A stretch of 64,000 bases of DNA from Phaeotremella fagi (lineage: Eukaryota; Basidiomycota; Tremellomycetes; Tremellales; Phaeotremellaceae), in contig BCHU01000001.1 in assembly GCA_001599715.1 (NCBI GenBank), positions 124,001 through 188,000 of the forward strand, given 5' to 3'. A program made the translations under genes and the position numbers. This document shows, one piece after another, positions 24,457 through 36,296 of this stretch. Under the pieces are notes generated by a model, which was not told the origin of the DNA, searched no databases, and saw only the letters and a program-made list of their open reading frames with translations. Numbering within the stretch: position 1 is the first letter of the stretch; every line of letters starts with the position of its first letter.

Positions 24457-26183
24457 CTAATATCTAGGACGTTCATCGTAACGTGGTCTCTCTTCACGTC
24501 TGTCATCACGTCTATCATAACCTCTCTCACGGTAATCGTCACTAAAAGTCATCACCAAAATTAGCATTCAAAACTTATCACAAGTAACGTTCGACCTACC
24601 GTTCGGGAGCTCTGTAATAATCACGACGATCATCGTACCTATTTGTCAGGTGCCATAATTTTTAGTATTCCTGGTTCTATGTTGATGGATGATAGAGGAA
24701 GTAGTAAGACGGTTTTTGACGTCTCCACTTACCTGTCACGAGTATCTCTTCTGTCGTCGTAACGATCTCTGCGGTCGTCGTATCTGTCTCCACCTCCACC
24801 TCTTCGGTCGTCGTCTGGTGAGGTTTTAGTGAGTGTGTTTGGTGTCATAATTCGACAACTACTTACAACGTGGAGGTCCACGGTCGGAGTAACGTGAATC
24901 GTAGGATCTTGGTTGGTATGGTCGGTCTGCGAGTAAATGAGTTTAATCGTTCATTTTGAAATAGCTAAACTCACCATAACCACCACCACCGCCACCTCCG
25001 TATCGTCCGGGTGGACCACCGTCCATCTTGACACCGTGGTAACGACCAGGGGTTGGGGTACGAGCACGAGCACGACGAGCCTAGTGAGATTTCAGTTAGA
25101 CTGCACTTCTGCGACTGTCACCAACTGAACATACATGAGCAACAGTGATACTTCTACCGTCAACGGTGGATCCGGAAATAGCAGCGATAGCGGCTTCGGC
25201 ATCCTCTGGGTTGTCCATCATAACGAAACCGAAACCACGAGATTCGCCTGGTTGATGTTAGGAAATGTATTGAACCATCCGTGATGGACATACCGGAATG
25301 AGGATCAGTCATGATGCTGACTTTTTGGACCTAGTAAGGTCAGTTATGGGGCCATTTGAAGGTATGCCGCGACTAACCTTTCCAGTCTTGGCGAACATGT
25401 CTTCGAGAGCGTCTTTGGTGATAGATCTAGCTAAACCACTGACGTGGAGATTGTTACCTGGGTTAACAGCTCCGTCATCGTTTCTATCAAAACTGTCAGT
25501 TGATCGTCTATTTCCTTAATCAGTTAACTGACCTTCCACGATCACCACCACCACCATTTCTTCCTGGACTTCTACTACGGTCGCGTCTAGGAGCAGGAGA
25601 TCTTTCCCGTCCATTATCACCTCGTGGGGATGATTCACGAGCGTACTCGCCGTTACCGGCTGGAGTAGAGTTTTGCCAAGCTGTTTTTTATCGAAGAGTT
25701 AGAAAAAAGAATTTGGTTGTCAGTCGTGAGTTGGTCAGTTGGGCGAGGAATCGAAGGTGAAGGTGGAAATGAAGATGGCGTATGGGCCGAGAAGGTGTGG
25801 ATGAGAGAACTTTGAGTGTTCGAAAACTCGAGACAAGATTTTTTGAGAAATGAATCATTACGAAATTGAGATCGAATCGACAGAGGCGAAAGGATAGCCT
25901 TGGAACGACAACACAATTGAGAAAACTCGAGTTGGGACGCGATCAATGATGAGAAGAATCGATGAATTCGTCTCGTGTCTCGTAAATCAAAAAAAGAAAG
26001 ACGCTTCGCGTCGAGCGATGGAAAATCAAGTTGTGTTTTAACAGACATTGAAGTGATGCTTGACATGGATCGCCCCTTTGAATATATTTATACTGTACCG
26101 AGATTGAAAGAGAAGCGAGTGAAAGTGGGAGTGAAGGTGAGGGTGAATGTGAAGGTGAACATACCATCGTTTGGGTCTGACAT
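24457..26183 (-). CDS. RRM and Arg/Ser-Gly protein, Transformer-2-like splicing factor
   Basis: Exon 1 encodes only MSDPND (26183-26165). Exon 2 starts at 25680 (AWQNSTPAGNG) with an SR-type stretch RDRSRSPGRN. The RRM follows over several exons: NLHVSGLARSITKDALEDMF (about 25450-25380), KVQKVSIMTDPHSG, ESRGFGFVMM (RNP1, near 25230) and STVDGRSITVAHARRARART. The tail has PGRYHG, glycine-rich YGGGGGGGYD and many RR/DD-Y repeats ending ERPRY at 24457. One RRM between an SR-like head and an RG/RD-rich tail, with the RARARTPTPG linker, is the layout of Tra2/SR-type splicing regulators. At least seven introns; the first (25681-26164, 484 nt) is about eight times longer than the local norm. Confidence 0.85.
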
Positions 26184-26402
26184 TGTTGCTGTTGAAAGAG
26201 TTGTTTTTGAGATGAAAAGAAAGAAGTAATCTGGATAAACAAAAAGGAGAGAAGAAGAAGGAGGAGGAGAAAGAAGACCAAGGTGGTGGCGGTGTTACGG
26301 GGATATACGGGGGTGGCACTTAATCCCACCGGTAATACAGTGAACCGTGTTTTCAACGTTTTCAATCTGACTCTGATCCTGATAACAACAACAACAATAA
26401 CG
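26184..26402. promoter_or_regulatory. Divergent promoter TRA2-like / PEX19
   Basis: 219 bp between divergent starts. It contains a purine-rich stretch at 26238-26280 on the plus strand. Confidence 0.45.
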
Positions 26403-27519
26403 ATGACTTCAAAACAAGACAACTCATCCTCCTACAGGTCAAGAGTAGAAGACAACGACGACGAAGATGATCTAGACGATTTAGATGGTTAGTTGTCCAT
26501 ATCCCAACTGCATAGCTAACACGCTCATAGACGTTCTCCAATCCTTCGCTCCCAAACCCAGTTCCAGCTCGTCCAAACCCCCACCGACCCAGAAGGCAGA
26601 AGAACCTAAACCATCCCTCAAAGACGAAGATGGAGATGAAGATTTCGAAGCGTCCTTGATAGAAGGTATGGAATCACTCCTGAAATCACTAGCCGGTGAT
26701 CATCCACCTGGACCCATGACAGGAGAAACCAAATCATCCACAGATCCACGAGACATCTCACATAATTCTGAGGAAGAGGAGAAAGCTTGGCAGAAAGCTA
26801 TCGAATCTTTCTTATCTGGTGAAGGGTTAGAGGCAATGGGATTAAATGGGAACGGTGTCCCGCCTTCTTTACCTCCTTCAAATCCTGTTGGTCCGGGAAA
26901 GCAATCTTTTGAAGAAACTATTAAGAAAACTTTGGAATCTTTACATAAACCTGGGGAGGGTTCTAGGAAGGCGGAAACGAGTGGACCGGACATTGGTAGT
27001 TTGTTGGCACAACTTGGAGCTGATCCTTCTATACTTGGGGAAATGGATGATGAAGGTGACGATGAACTTGGGGGTTTACTTGATGGGATGATGAAACAAT
27101 TGATGACTAGGGAGGTGTTAGAGGAACCAATGACGGAGTTGGCTTCTAAGGTAGATCTCTCCCTTTCCAAGAAAAGGGCTAGCTAACGAAAATAACAGTA
27201 TCCAGGATATCTCGCTTCACCACCACCCAACACTTCCCCAGCTGATTTAGAGAAATATAAAAAACAATATACGATCGTTCAGAAGATCGTTGACACCTTC
27301 CAGAAACCGGGTTATAAGGATGATATCGATGGGAAAGAGATTGCGGGTTTGGTTACGGAAATGCAGGATCTTGGGGGACCACCTTCGGAGATCATGGGAG
27401 ATTTGCCAGAGGGTTTTGTGAGCCCCCCTATCACTTCATGGAGAACATAAACTGACATTTAACAGGATCTAGGGGCGTTAGGTGGTTTAGGTGGTGAGGA
27501 GGGATGTATCATAATGTAA
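26403..27519 (+). CDS. PEX19: Peroxisomal membrane protein import receptor Pex19
   Basis: Cytosolic chaperone and receptor for peroxisomal membrane proteins. It starts MTSKQDNSSSYRSRVED (26403) in an acidic N-terminus (DDEDDLDDLD). After an intron come the Ser-rich linker and DFEASLIEGMESLLKSLAG. A central helical region, EEAWQKAIESFL-like, lies near 26780-26820. The C-terminal mPTS-binding domain includes LGGLLDGMMKQLMTREVL, EEPMTELASKYPGYL (across an intron near 27150-27201) and GLVTEMQDLGGPPSEIMGDLP. The protein ends GCIIM, a CaaX farnesylation box conserved in Pex19. Stop at 27519. With the ACB protein at 5675 it is the second likely peroxisome gene in the window, but the two are not adjacent. 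Confidence 0.95.
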
Positions 27520-27612
27520 ACGTCAATGTAGATTTTAGAACGTTACATCAATTTCATCATATACATAAACTGTACCTGTATCCGTGCACTAGTTTTGTTG
27601 TCAACACCAACT

Positions 27613-28513
27613 TTAAAAAAACCTCCACCAAAAGAAAAGAACCACGAAAAATCCAATGCCAGCTACTGGTGCCCATTTTCGTAGTAAAGCTTGAAGATTG
27701 ATGTTACGTGCTGCTTTTCTGTATTTGGCAGATTCGCTTCGAAGGGAGGTTGAGAGATGTGACATTCCTGTTTTTCATGTTAGCTGACTAATTGAGTGAT
27801 GGGAAGAGATTGGAATTACGATCTAAACTATCACCTCGCCATAACAAATCTTCCATGTTCTTAGTCATGATCCTCGTAACATCTTGTAAATCTTCATTCA
27901 ATTTATCTAGATTACTACTGGGACCCGTCGTACCCGCCCCCTGTGTAGTTCTAGAATCCCGATACAGACGAGTAGTTTTCGATATGAACGTGTCTAATGA
28001 GTTAAAATCAGCTATCATTGGTTATCATCCCATGAGTTGGACTTACCGAATCCCATGAACGCATAAGGTCTCGAGGCGTTTTCGATCTTCCCTTCGTAAC
28101 TCCTTTGGAACTCTTTGGAGAGTTCGTCGAGATATGAGAAAGCTAGTTTTCTTGGGTAGGTTGAATCACAGATGCACATGTAGATGACAGGTCCGACTAT
28201 GAGATAACTGTAGGTGTGGGTTAGAAGTGATTGGAGAGAGATGAAGGAGGGACATACTGTAATGTATAAGCTCCAGATTCAATCGAACATGCTGGTTCAG
28301 AGTTGGCGTTGAGTCTACGAAAAACTAATTTGGATTGTTGTTTGTATTCTGTTAATGCTTTTTCGGTCTGAGGTGGTGGTCAATATCAGTATCGGTATTA
28401 ACACCATCACCACTGGTTGATCATCTCATACGCTGACTTACACTCTCATCATCCACACTCGCTGCTAGTGGTAACGCATCGCTCACTCTGAATATTGTCG
28501 TTGATCTGACCAT
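27613..28513 (-). CDS. SEC22: R-SNARE Sec22
   Basis: ER-Golgi vesicle SNARE. The start MVRSTTIFRVSDALPLAASVDDE (28513) opens an N-terminal longin domain, with KLVFRRLN, GAYTLHYLIVGPVIYMCICD and KLAFSYLDELSKEF. The SNARE motif is LNEDLQDVTRIMTKNMEDLL, then WRGDSLDRMSHLS, where the R in WRGD would be the zero-layer arginine. It ends LLRKWAPVAGIGFFVVLLFWW, a single C-terminal tail anchor, stop at 27613. Four or so introns of 55-75 nt. Tail-to-tail with PEX19 at only 93 bp. Confidence 0.93.
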
Positions 28514-28699
28514 GTCTGGTGTCGTCGTCGTCGTCGTTGATGATGATATCGAAGGATGTTAATTCAGAGGATGCGTGTAAGGTCATCTATAAACCTTAAA
28601 ATGGGTGGATGCAATAAGTTCTCGAAGGAGCGTCATAAAGAACATGAGATGATATTTGACTTGACTTTGAAGATATCGTATCGATATGTCCAAAGAAGG
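28514..28699. promoter_or_regulatory. Divergent promoter SEC22 / RWD protein
   Basis: 186 bp shared by two divergent genes. It includes a (GTC)n/(GAT)n trinucleotide tract at 28521-28547, within the likely SEC22 5' leader. Confidence 0.5.
28521..28547. repeat. Trinucleotide microsatellite (GTC/GAT)
   Basis: Five GTC/GTT units followed by three GAT units, a few bases upstream of the SEC22 start. Likely length-polymorphic. Confidence 0.7.
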
Positions 28700-29562
28700 A
28701 TGAACTTGGATGAGGAAATCGAATTGATATCCTCATCTCTCCTACCCCAAGAATCCCTACAAGTCGAGAAAACAGGAACAGAAAGCAAGAACTATCTCCT
28801 CAAAATCAACACCTCAGAAAACGACTTGTCGTTGCTGATCTCAATAAACGACTTGTATCCATCGAAGTCATCTGTTGAGGTTGAATTGAAATCTCCAGAT
28901 TTGGGACGGGATGATTCGTTGACGTTAAACCAATGGGTTGACGAGAAATTGGGAGATTGGGATGAAGAGATTGAGTGAATTTGAATACACTTTATAGTGG
29001 TGAGACTAGTCGAGCTGACTGGGAGGATAGATATCCATTATTCACCATCCTAACCTCAAATTTCCTATCGATCCTCTCAACAGGACTTCCAATCTCACCA
29101 ACTTCCCCTCCAACAGACAAACCACTCCAAAAAGCAGATCAAAAATCAAATCACCAAGAAACCCCAAGACGCTACCACACACTATTCACCTCCCACCACC
29201 TCCTCGCCCTCTCCAAACGCAAAAACCTAAAATCCCTCGCGCAATCCCTGAAACTCGTAGGATTCTGTAAGACAGGGCATCCGGGTATCATCTACGCCAT
29301 GGGATCGGAATACGCTTTGAAGAGTTTCGTGCAGGAGGTGAAGAGTTGGCAGTGGTTAGCTTTGAGGTTGAGGGTTGGGGTTGAGGTTTTACCCGAACCC
29401 GATTCTGTTGATGAGGAGGGGAAAGTGGGGGTTAGGTGGTCTTGGGATGAGGTTGAGAAGATCAATGATGGGTTGGAGTGGTTGAGACGGTTTGGACGGG
29501 AGAGGTTGTTATTGGATTTTGGATTTGGTGGGACGACTACGACTACGGCTGGAGATAAATAG
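28700..29562 (+). CDS. RWD domain plus DUF1115 protein (RWDD2-like)
   Basis: I start at MNLDEEIELISSSLLPQESL (28700), the usual opening of an RWD domain (E-I-E-x-L-x-S). The domain continues through LLKINTSENDLSLLISI and PDLGRDDSLTLNQW. A 56-nt intron (28975-29030) joins DEEIE to YPLFTIL. The second half has HTLFTSHHLLALSKRKNLKS, LAQSLKLVGFCKTGHPGIIY and FVQEVKSWQWLALRLR, the DUF1115 pattern (also found at the Prp3 C-terminus) that follows RWD in RWDD2 proteins. Molecular function is not well established in the family. About 269 residues. The stop precedes a poly(A)-like run at 29592. Confidence 0.82.
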
Positions 29563-29942
29563 CCCATACTGGAACTATGACTCAGTTGACAAAAAAAAAA
29601 GGTTGAAACATCAAGTGAAATGAAACCATATCATAGGAAACAATTATATATCTAATCCAGTGATGACTCGAAAGTAGTTTCGGCCTTTATGGCAACGATA
29701 GTATTTTACTATTCTTGCACGAGTACAAAACAAGAATGTCAACGCTGTGGACGGAAGGAGAACTGTGATTATGCAAGATTCTCTCATTTATCCTATCCTC
29801 CACTATTTACATTCAACTATTGACTTTATCGAATTTACCTCACTGCTTGACCCGCATTCTGATAGTCCATTTCTCAATTCCAAATTGTCCCGCCACAAAA
29901 AAACCACAGACTAATGTACGAACCTCTGTCCAAAGACAGGCT
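29563..29942. other. Intergenic, convergent
   Basis: 380 bp between convergent ends. The part from about 29740 to 29860 resembles 31020-31130 (GTTACTC.. replaced, but TTTACATTCAACTATTGACT is identical), so the 3' flank was duplicated with the gene. Confidence 0.5.
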
Positions 29943-30647
29943 TTAAGCCTTCTTGATTTGAAGGTTCATACAAAGAGTTTTATTTTCGGTTTCCATGACT
30001 TCCCCTTTTAAATTTTTGGTGACGACTTCCCCCAAACCGAATCGGCTGCCACATCTGCCTTCCCCAACGTATGTCTTCAATACGCTCTGCATATTAACTC
30101 CTATCTCGCTCTCAATGGTGTGTTGTGTTTGACCGTCTGGATCAAGAGAATGATGAACAAACCCGTTGTAAATGATTGGATAATCAGCATTGGTAAGCTC
30201 AACATCGAACCCTAAGTTGAATCGATAATCTCCTGTAACACCATCCCTATCAGTGAGTTTGAACGTAGTGGTACCAACAATTGGAGTAGTGGACCAAATG
30301 GAGTATGACCCGTGAGATTTTCTGGTATTGAAATCAAGTTTACCATGGAAAGCTTGGAACTTGGTAACCATGTCGTTGATGGATGATGAGAGATTGATGT
30401 TAGCGACTGCTTCCTGCACTGCTTCCTGTGCTGCTTTCCACGCGGCTTTCCGAGCTTCTTCTTCTTCTCTTTCTGCTCTTGCTGCTTCTGCTGCTTCTTC
30501 TGCTTCTTCTAAGCGAGAGTTCTTGAGATTTTCTTGAGCAATACTTATGGCAAGTTCATAACCATGTGAGTCGAGATTGAGAGAATCAAAGGTTTTCTTG
30601 AGGGTTTCACAGGTCTTGTTATCATCTTGGAAGTGATGCATTGTCAT
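29943..30647 (-). CDS. Small alpha/beta family protein with Ala/Glu coiled-coil insert
   Basis: Unrecognised protein of 234 residues, single exon, starting MTMHHFQDDNK. An N-terminal helical part is followed by a strongly charged Ala/Glu/Arg helix (about residues 50-85, EEAEEAAEAARAEREEEEAR), likely a coiled coil. The family domain comes next: INDMVTKFQAFHGKLDFN, SYSIWSTTPIVGTTTFKLTD, DGVTGDYRFNLGFDVEL, FVHHSLDPDG, an amphipathic helix NMQSVLKTYV, and the last strand CMNLQIKKA. About half of the domain residues match the next gene. The relatives at 8-10.6 kb match more weakly but in the same order. No signal peptide or membrane segment. Confidence 0.7.
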   Translation of the reverse strand: MTMHHFQDDNKTCETLKKTFDSLNLDSHGYELAISIAQENLKNSRLEEAEEAAEAARAEREEEEARKAAWKAAQEAVQEAVANINLSSSINDMVTKFQAFHGKLDFNTRKSHGSYSIWSTTPIVGTTTFKLTDRDGVTGDYRFNLGFDVELTNADYPIIYNGFVHHSLDPDGQTQHTIESEIGVNMQSVLKTYVGEGRCGSRFGLGEVVTKNLKGEVMETENKTLCMNLQIKKA

Positions 30648-31232
30648 TCGGGTTTCCTATTAGTCTACATTACATTGATTCGGCAGGAATGAGCAAAGAA
30701 AGGGGAGACTACTCACTGTTGGTCCGTTGCTTTGAAGAAAAAAAATGTTCAGGTGGCAAATTTCTTGATTGATTGAAAATGAAAGTAAAAAAGAGAAAGG
30801 TTTTTGACAAAAGTGGGGCTTTTTATCTGTCTTGTCCCTCTTTTTCGAAAAAGACTAGTAACAAAAGATACACAGTCAAAGGATCTCACAAGGAGTTTTC
30901 CACAATATTCCATGGAATGAAAGGATGCCACTAACAGGGAATGATCAGGATGATCCTTCTTTTAACTCCTAGAACCAGTGGCAGTGCTGATACTTTGCTG
31001 TAGAAGTATGAGAATGTTAGTGCTGCAAACGGAAGGAAAACTATCAATCTGCAATAAACCTTTAATTTATCATCCACCGTTTACATTCAACTATTGACTA
31101 TCAAATCACCTCACTTGTTAACCAGCTTTTCTGCCACTCCACACCCCATTTCTCAATTCCAACCGTCTGCCACCAAAAAAAAGACTACTGTAGACACAGA
31201 AACCAAATACAAACTTTTGTAGATACACTGGT
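30648..31232. other. Intergenic between paralogues, with block B
   Basis: 585 bp holding the promoter of the 29943 gene (block B) and the 3' flank of the 31233 gene. No credible coding region. Confidence 0.5.
30853..30928 (-). promoter_or_regulatory. Conserved upstream block B
   Basis: Matches blocks A and C, with strings ACAAAAGA, GTCAAAGGAT, GGAGTTTTCCACAATATTCC and GAATGAAAGGATG. It lies 206-281 bp upstream of the 30647 start. Confidence 0.75.
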
Positions 31233-31733
31233 CTAAACCTTACCAATCTCAATGTTCATACTTGACATATCTTCAGTTCCAATGACTTTCTTTTCATCAT
31301 CAGTGGTGGTTATGTAGCCCAAACAGCAGCGGTCGCGGTTCCATATGGAAGGATCATATCCCTTGTATATTTCTCCCATCCAGTATTTTATGTCTCCCTC
31401 AACTCTTTGTTGCGGCTCACCGTCTGATTCAAGAGTATGATGAATAACCCCTTTATAGTCTTGATACGCTGGAGCGGTAATTTCGACATCAAAGTATAAG
31501 CTGAATCGATACTTCCCGGTGACACCATCCTTACCAGTGAGTTCGAGTGTTTCGCTACCAACAATTGGTGTACTTGACCAAATGCTGTAGCCTGGTTGAG
31601 ATTTTTTGGTGTTAAAATCAAGTTTACCACCTAGAGCTTGAAACTTGGTAACCATTTCGCCGATGTGTGATGAGAGATCGAAGTCGGAACCGGTAGCATC
31701 GGATGCCTCTTGCTCGTGAAGTGAGTCGTTCAT
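31233..31733 (-). CDS. Small alpha/beta family protein
   Basis: Unrecognised protein of about 166 residues. The start MNDSLHEQEASDATG (31733) is preferred over a longer in-frame reading to 31898, because the upstream part aligns with the untranslated flank of the paralogue at 29943 (TGGCAAATTTCTT, GAAAATGAAAGTAAA). The family domain runs SHIGEMVTKFQALGGKLDFN, YSIWSSTPIVGSETLELTG, DGVTGKYRFSLYFDVEI, VIHHTLESDGEPQQRVEGD and final strand SMNIEIGKV. Unlike its neighbour it lacks the Ala/Glu-rich helix. No secretion signal with this start. Confidence 0.7.
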   Translation of the reverse strand: MNDSLHEQEASDATGSDFDLSSHIGEMVTKFQALGGKLDFNTKKSQPGYSIWSSTPIVGSETLELTGKDGVTGKYRFSLYFDVEITAPAYQDYKGVIHHTLESDGEPQQRVEGDIKYWMGEIYKGYDPSIWNRDRCCLGYITTTDDEKKVIGTEDMSSMNIEIGKV

Positions 31734-32476
31734 TATGATTGTGATTCTGAGACGGAGTTGTGAGTGGATGGCATTGCTTGATGAGAAGAACCAACTTACT
31801 GTGTATTGGTTGTTGTTAAGTCTAAGAAAATTAGAGGGAGTGGCAAATTTCTTTCTTGATTGAAAAATGAAAGTAAAGAAGAGAAAGCTTTTGATCAAAA
31901 GTGGGGCTTATCATCTGTCTTTGGTCCACTTTTTGGAGGAAGGCTAGCAACAAAAGAGGTACAATCAAAGGATTGCTTGTGGAGTTTTCTACAATATTCC
32001 ACGCGATGAAAGGATGACACCATATTGATGGTGACGCAGTACTGTAGTTTCTTTAGGCAGCGTGGAGTAAGACAGGTCGAGAGGTAGTGCTCGAAGTATC
32101 TGTGGTGATCAGTGAGACTAGGACGTACCGTTTGTAAATACGTCGAGTTCATGTAGCTTTTAACAGATTGATGCACTTAGACCAGTTTAGTCATTAACCT
32201 CAACAAGTGTAACGATGGTTGAGTGTCATTTGAAATGATACCTCAAGGTCAAAGCAACCGACACCATGTACGTGAGTGATGTGATATTTGAAAACTGAAT
32301 GGGAGTGGCGTAGTGGACTTTACTTGTGAAAGCAGAAATGGAGTTCATGTGTTCACGAGAAGCAACAATACTCCTCGCTTATTCGTAGATAAATCCAGTA
32401 GATGATTCTATGCATTTATATTCACCCAGATTTCGAATTTTCATGAATAATGCACAACCCCCATCCTAACTTCCCA
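31734..32476. other. Intergenic with block C
   Basis: 743 bp between the small-family gene and the SNU114 3' end. It contains block C at 31942-32017. Beyond 32050 nothing recognisable. Confidence 0.45.
31942..32017 (-). promoter_or_regulatory. Conserved upstream block C
   Basis: Matches blocks A and B: CAACAAAAGAGG, AATCAAAGGATT, GGAGTTTTCTACAATATTCC and CGATGAAAGGATGACAC. It lies about 210-285 bp upstream of the 31733 start. Confidence 0.75.
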
Positions 32477-35400
32477 CTAACCTAACAGATCAGCATTCCC
32501 CGAAGCGCTAATAGCGATAATAGTCTGATAAAACCAATCAGTACACCAAATCACCACAAAGGATTGAAAAAGCAACTCACCTCATCCTCCAAATATTTAC
32601 TGACAGCGATAGAATCACTCAACCCTTTCCTTCTCCTAGTCTTCAAAACTAAATCACGAGCCAAAGATTGTCCAGTAGCAGGTTCCAATGGTCTCAATTG
32701 GATACTCGTATCGGTAGGATCACCAGGTACCACTGACCAATGATCGAAACTCATTTGAACGAACGCCTGACCTTGGGTAGCTGTTCTTAGATCTGTTTCG
32801 AAACCGTTTGCGTCTAGTACTGGGATGAAGGCTTTGACTGTGTAGAGTGGGGAACCTGGTTTTGGAAGATCTCTGGTAACGTGTCCACGACGTCTGGAGA
32901 GGACTGTGTATATTGCCGCAACGCAGTCTGCTGGTGCTTGAACTTCCACGTAGTAGACTGGTTCTAGTAGACGGGGTGTTGCCTAGAGTCGCAATCAGTT
33001 ATGAGCATTGATGGAGGAAAGTCATCACATACCAATAGGAAGGATGAATAACAAACACGACGAGCTGTTGGGATGATCTGACCTCCACCACGATATATTG
33101 GTTCTTGAGCTATACTAGCGTCAAGTATCCTAAATTTCACACCACGAATAGCTGTTTATCAGCAAAAACCCCGTAAACCATTACTTACGTTCATCACAGA
33201 GTGGACCTTCACGAGTACCCCACTGGAAACCTTGTTTGATAGATTCCCTGACACTGGACAGTAGTTTCGAATCAACCTAGAAATCGTCAGAACCTATTAT
33301 ACAAAGTATGAACCCACCTCAGAAGGTAATGTGTCATTGATCAAAGCGTTAGGTCCTTGATCATCAGGTCCAAACGCCCAGATATTCCTAGAAGCCAAAA
33401 GATCCCATTGATAATTCGATTCAAAGAATTTCCCTCTCTCCTTGTTCGTCATTCTCATCGTGACTTTTCCATTCTCGATATCATTGGTAATGCCAGATTC
33501 CAAAGGTTCGGAAATCATCGTAAGTTTATTCCTAAGGGTATGTTAGAGTCAAGATCATGGAATTTTCAGAGGAAGACATACTTTTTATTAGGGGTTTCAG
33601 CGTAACATTTCAAAGCTGAAGTTTCGACAACGGTTTCACAGAATTTAACAACAGGATCCGAAACCTTGATTTCGATCTCTGAGAACAATCGTCTCAAATC
33701 GTGTAAAACACAATCCAAATACAACTCCCCAGTACCCAATAAAACATGTTCACCACTTTCTTCAACTTTCGTCGTAATCAATGGATAAGATTTATTGATT
33801 TTTCTCAAACCATCCAGCATTTTCGGTAATTCTGATGGAGCTATTGGTTCGACTGCTATTTTCATTACTGAGGAGGTCATGTGTCGGATTGGTTTGAAGA
33901 TGTATAGATCGTCTTCGATATCTTTGGAGACTATCGTTGCTGTTTTGGTTATCGATGCGTCTACTCCTGATAAAAGAATCAAATTTCCAGGTCCAGCTTT
34001 TTCAATGTCAATAGTGTATCTGGTCGGGTGTAAGCACGTATAATCTTCTCTTAGTACTATTCACTCACCTCGACTCATTGATCAGGACAGCATCCACCGT
34101 TTGGGTGATCATATCCTCCTCGTCCTCCAATGAATAACCTTCTCCTAAGACCTTAACAACCTGTCCTCGTTTAACCGTTCCACTCATGACTCTTCCAAAA
34201 GCTCTAAACTCCTGAGCATCAGTCGTATGATAAAGTTTCGTAACATGAACAACAGTCGGTCCCTCTGAATCACATTGAATCATCGAATCAGCAATATCTG
34301 AGGTAAGTGGTCCAGTGTATGTCCGCGATATCTGAATTCATTAGTGGTGTTTGAGACGATACACTCACTTTCTCAATCGCGTTCTCTACTGGCGAAGGGA
34401 TGAATTCGGTTATCATATCAACCAACCCTACTGAAGGGCCGAAGAAAGCCTCAAGGACAACTTTAAGTAGAGGCCTAACATCCATTTTGTAAACGGCAGG
34501 TTTGAGTTTGATCTGTAATTCTGATAGAGTTGTTTTGAGAGTTTCCGAATCTTCACTCAAAACCTGGAAAGTACGTCAGTTACATTTCAACATCCATAAC
34601 CGGTTAACTGACCTGTGTGTAGAGTTTATACAGAGGCTCAAGAATGAAATGAACAAACGACCGTTTAGATTCGACGTCCGAAGGTGTTCGCGTGAACTTT
34701 CTGGTTTCCTGGTTGAAATAGATGTTACCCCATAATCTAACCGCTAATTCGTCTACATCCAAAGCACCAAACGTATCTGCATACATCGAAGCGAAAGAAC
34801 GTAACGTGAAACACCAACCCATCTGCGTGGAAGCGAATGCGACGTTACCGCGTTCAGGTGCCAGTCGGTGTGAATCATCAGGATCGATGGAACTAGTATT
34901 GGTTAGAACAATAGTTTTACATTGAAGAGCGACTCACGCGATAACAGAATTAACCTCTTCAATCGTATGTTTAATCTTGAAGAAAGCTTCACTAGGTGGT
35001 AAACGTAACTCCAAGATCAATCTATCCATTTTATTGACCACCAGAATGATTTTCAATTTCTCCTGTAGAGCATGTTTGATAACAGCCTCGGTACCGTGCA
35101 TAACACCTTCGACGACATCGACGACCAAAACTACACCATCGACTAATCTACCGATTGACGCTACTTCATCGACGAAATTGACGTGACCTGGTGTATCGAT
35201 TATGTTGACAAGTGAAGATTTTCCTTTTGAATTGGGTAGGACTAGTGACATTGGACCTGATTTCAATGATATTCCACGAGACCTTGAAAGGGTATGGGTG
35301 TCGGTGTATCGTGTCTGGTTGTTAGTTGTGTTTAGTCAAAATGACATACTGGTCTATCAGCGTCCCAAGTTAATTGATGGGTTTCGAAAACTAGCATATC

Positions 35401-36040
35401 TAATAAAGAAGTCTTTCCGTGATGAATATGACCAGCGACCATGACGTTCCGTATCATTGAAGGGTAGTTCATTAGATCAATCATAAAACTGGGCAAGTGT
35501 TAGCTAGGTCAATGAACAGGGGAGACGACCAACTAACTTTCTATCAAATCTAGTCGTAGGCAAGCCCTTCTCTTGAACGGTGAAACTTCTAATTTTGATA
35601 GGTGCAATAATAGGTTCTGAAAGAGGTTGTAAATCTTCTTCTTGAACCATAGCTTCGACGTCCTCTCCATAAACTTCCGATGCAGATGCGTAATATCGCT
35701 TATCCTCATGTAAAATGACTTGATTACCAGCGGTACCTATACAATGAATCAATAAATGCTAGTCAATAGTAATGGTGACCCAACCTACCATCAACACCAT
35801 GTAAAGTCATCTCCATCCCTGTATCCTCTTCCATGACTTCATCATCGTCCTCCAAACCTTCCAAGGGTGCATACGAAGTTGATGGTCCAGGTGCTGAGGT
35901 TATTGGTTCGTTATCCTCAATATCGGATTCATCGTCTGAATCAAGATCTCCACCGATGTAGTTACCGAATTCTAAAAGGTGTCAGTGGAGATGAACTTTT
36001 GAACTGAAGTAAGCTTACCATCGTAATCTTCTGTTGACAT
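32477..36040 (-). CDS. SNU114: U5 snRNP GTPase Snu114 (EFTUD2-like)
   Basis: EF-2-like GTPase of the U5 snRNP that controls Brr2 during spliceosome activation and disassembly. The acidic N-terminus starts [20 protein letters not shown] (36040). GTPase motifs: [13 protein letters not shown] (G1; the double His is typical of Snu114), [11 protein letters not shown] (G3) and VVNKMDRL (G4). Further on: [38 protein letters not shown] (domain III/IV), [20 protein letters not shown] around 32950, [13 protein letters not shown] and the C-terminal [16 protein letters not shown], then [11 protein letters not shown]. At least eleven short introns; all joints keep the frame as far as I checked. Family length about 980 residues. 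Confidence 0.95.
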
Positions 36041-36296
36041 TTTGAAAAGGTGGTTTTGGGTGGATCTAAGAGTTCTAGTTGACCTTTGAGTCTTGTTATT
36101 GACTCTAGTCTTTTTAAGATGTAGATAGAAGGTAGAAGTAGATAGATGTTGTTGAAATTGTCTAATGAGATTGTATGGTGGTAATTAATATTTAACATCT
36201 ATTTAATTTCATTTAATCCCATCCAACTATTTCTTCGAGACACCACCATCAATCTCAAATAATTCTCAAAACATCCTCAAAACACATATCCCAAAC
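36041..36296. promoter_or_regulatory. Divergent promoter SNU114 / unknown gene
   Basis: 256 bp between divergent starts, AT-rich near 36150-36200. No specific site recognised. Confidence 0.4.

Noticed and set aside
25653..26422. Minus-strand open frames inside the first intron and 5' region of the RRM gene
   Set aside because: Ser/Phe-rich low-complexity translation, overlapping a well-supported splice pair; no homology.
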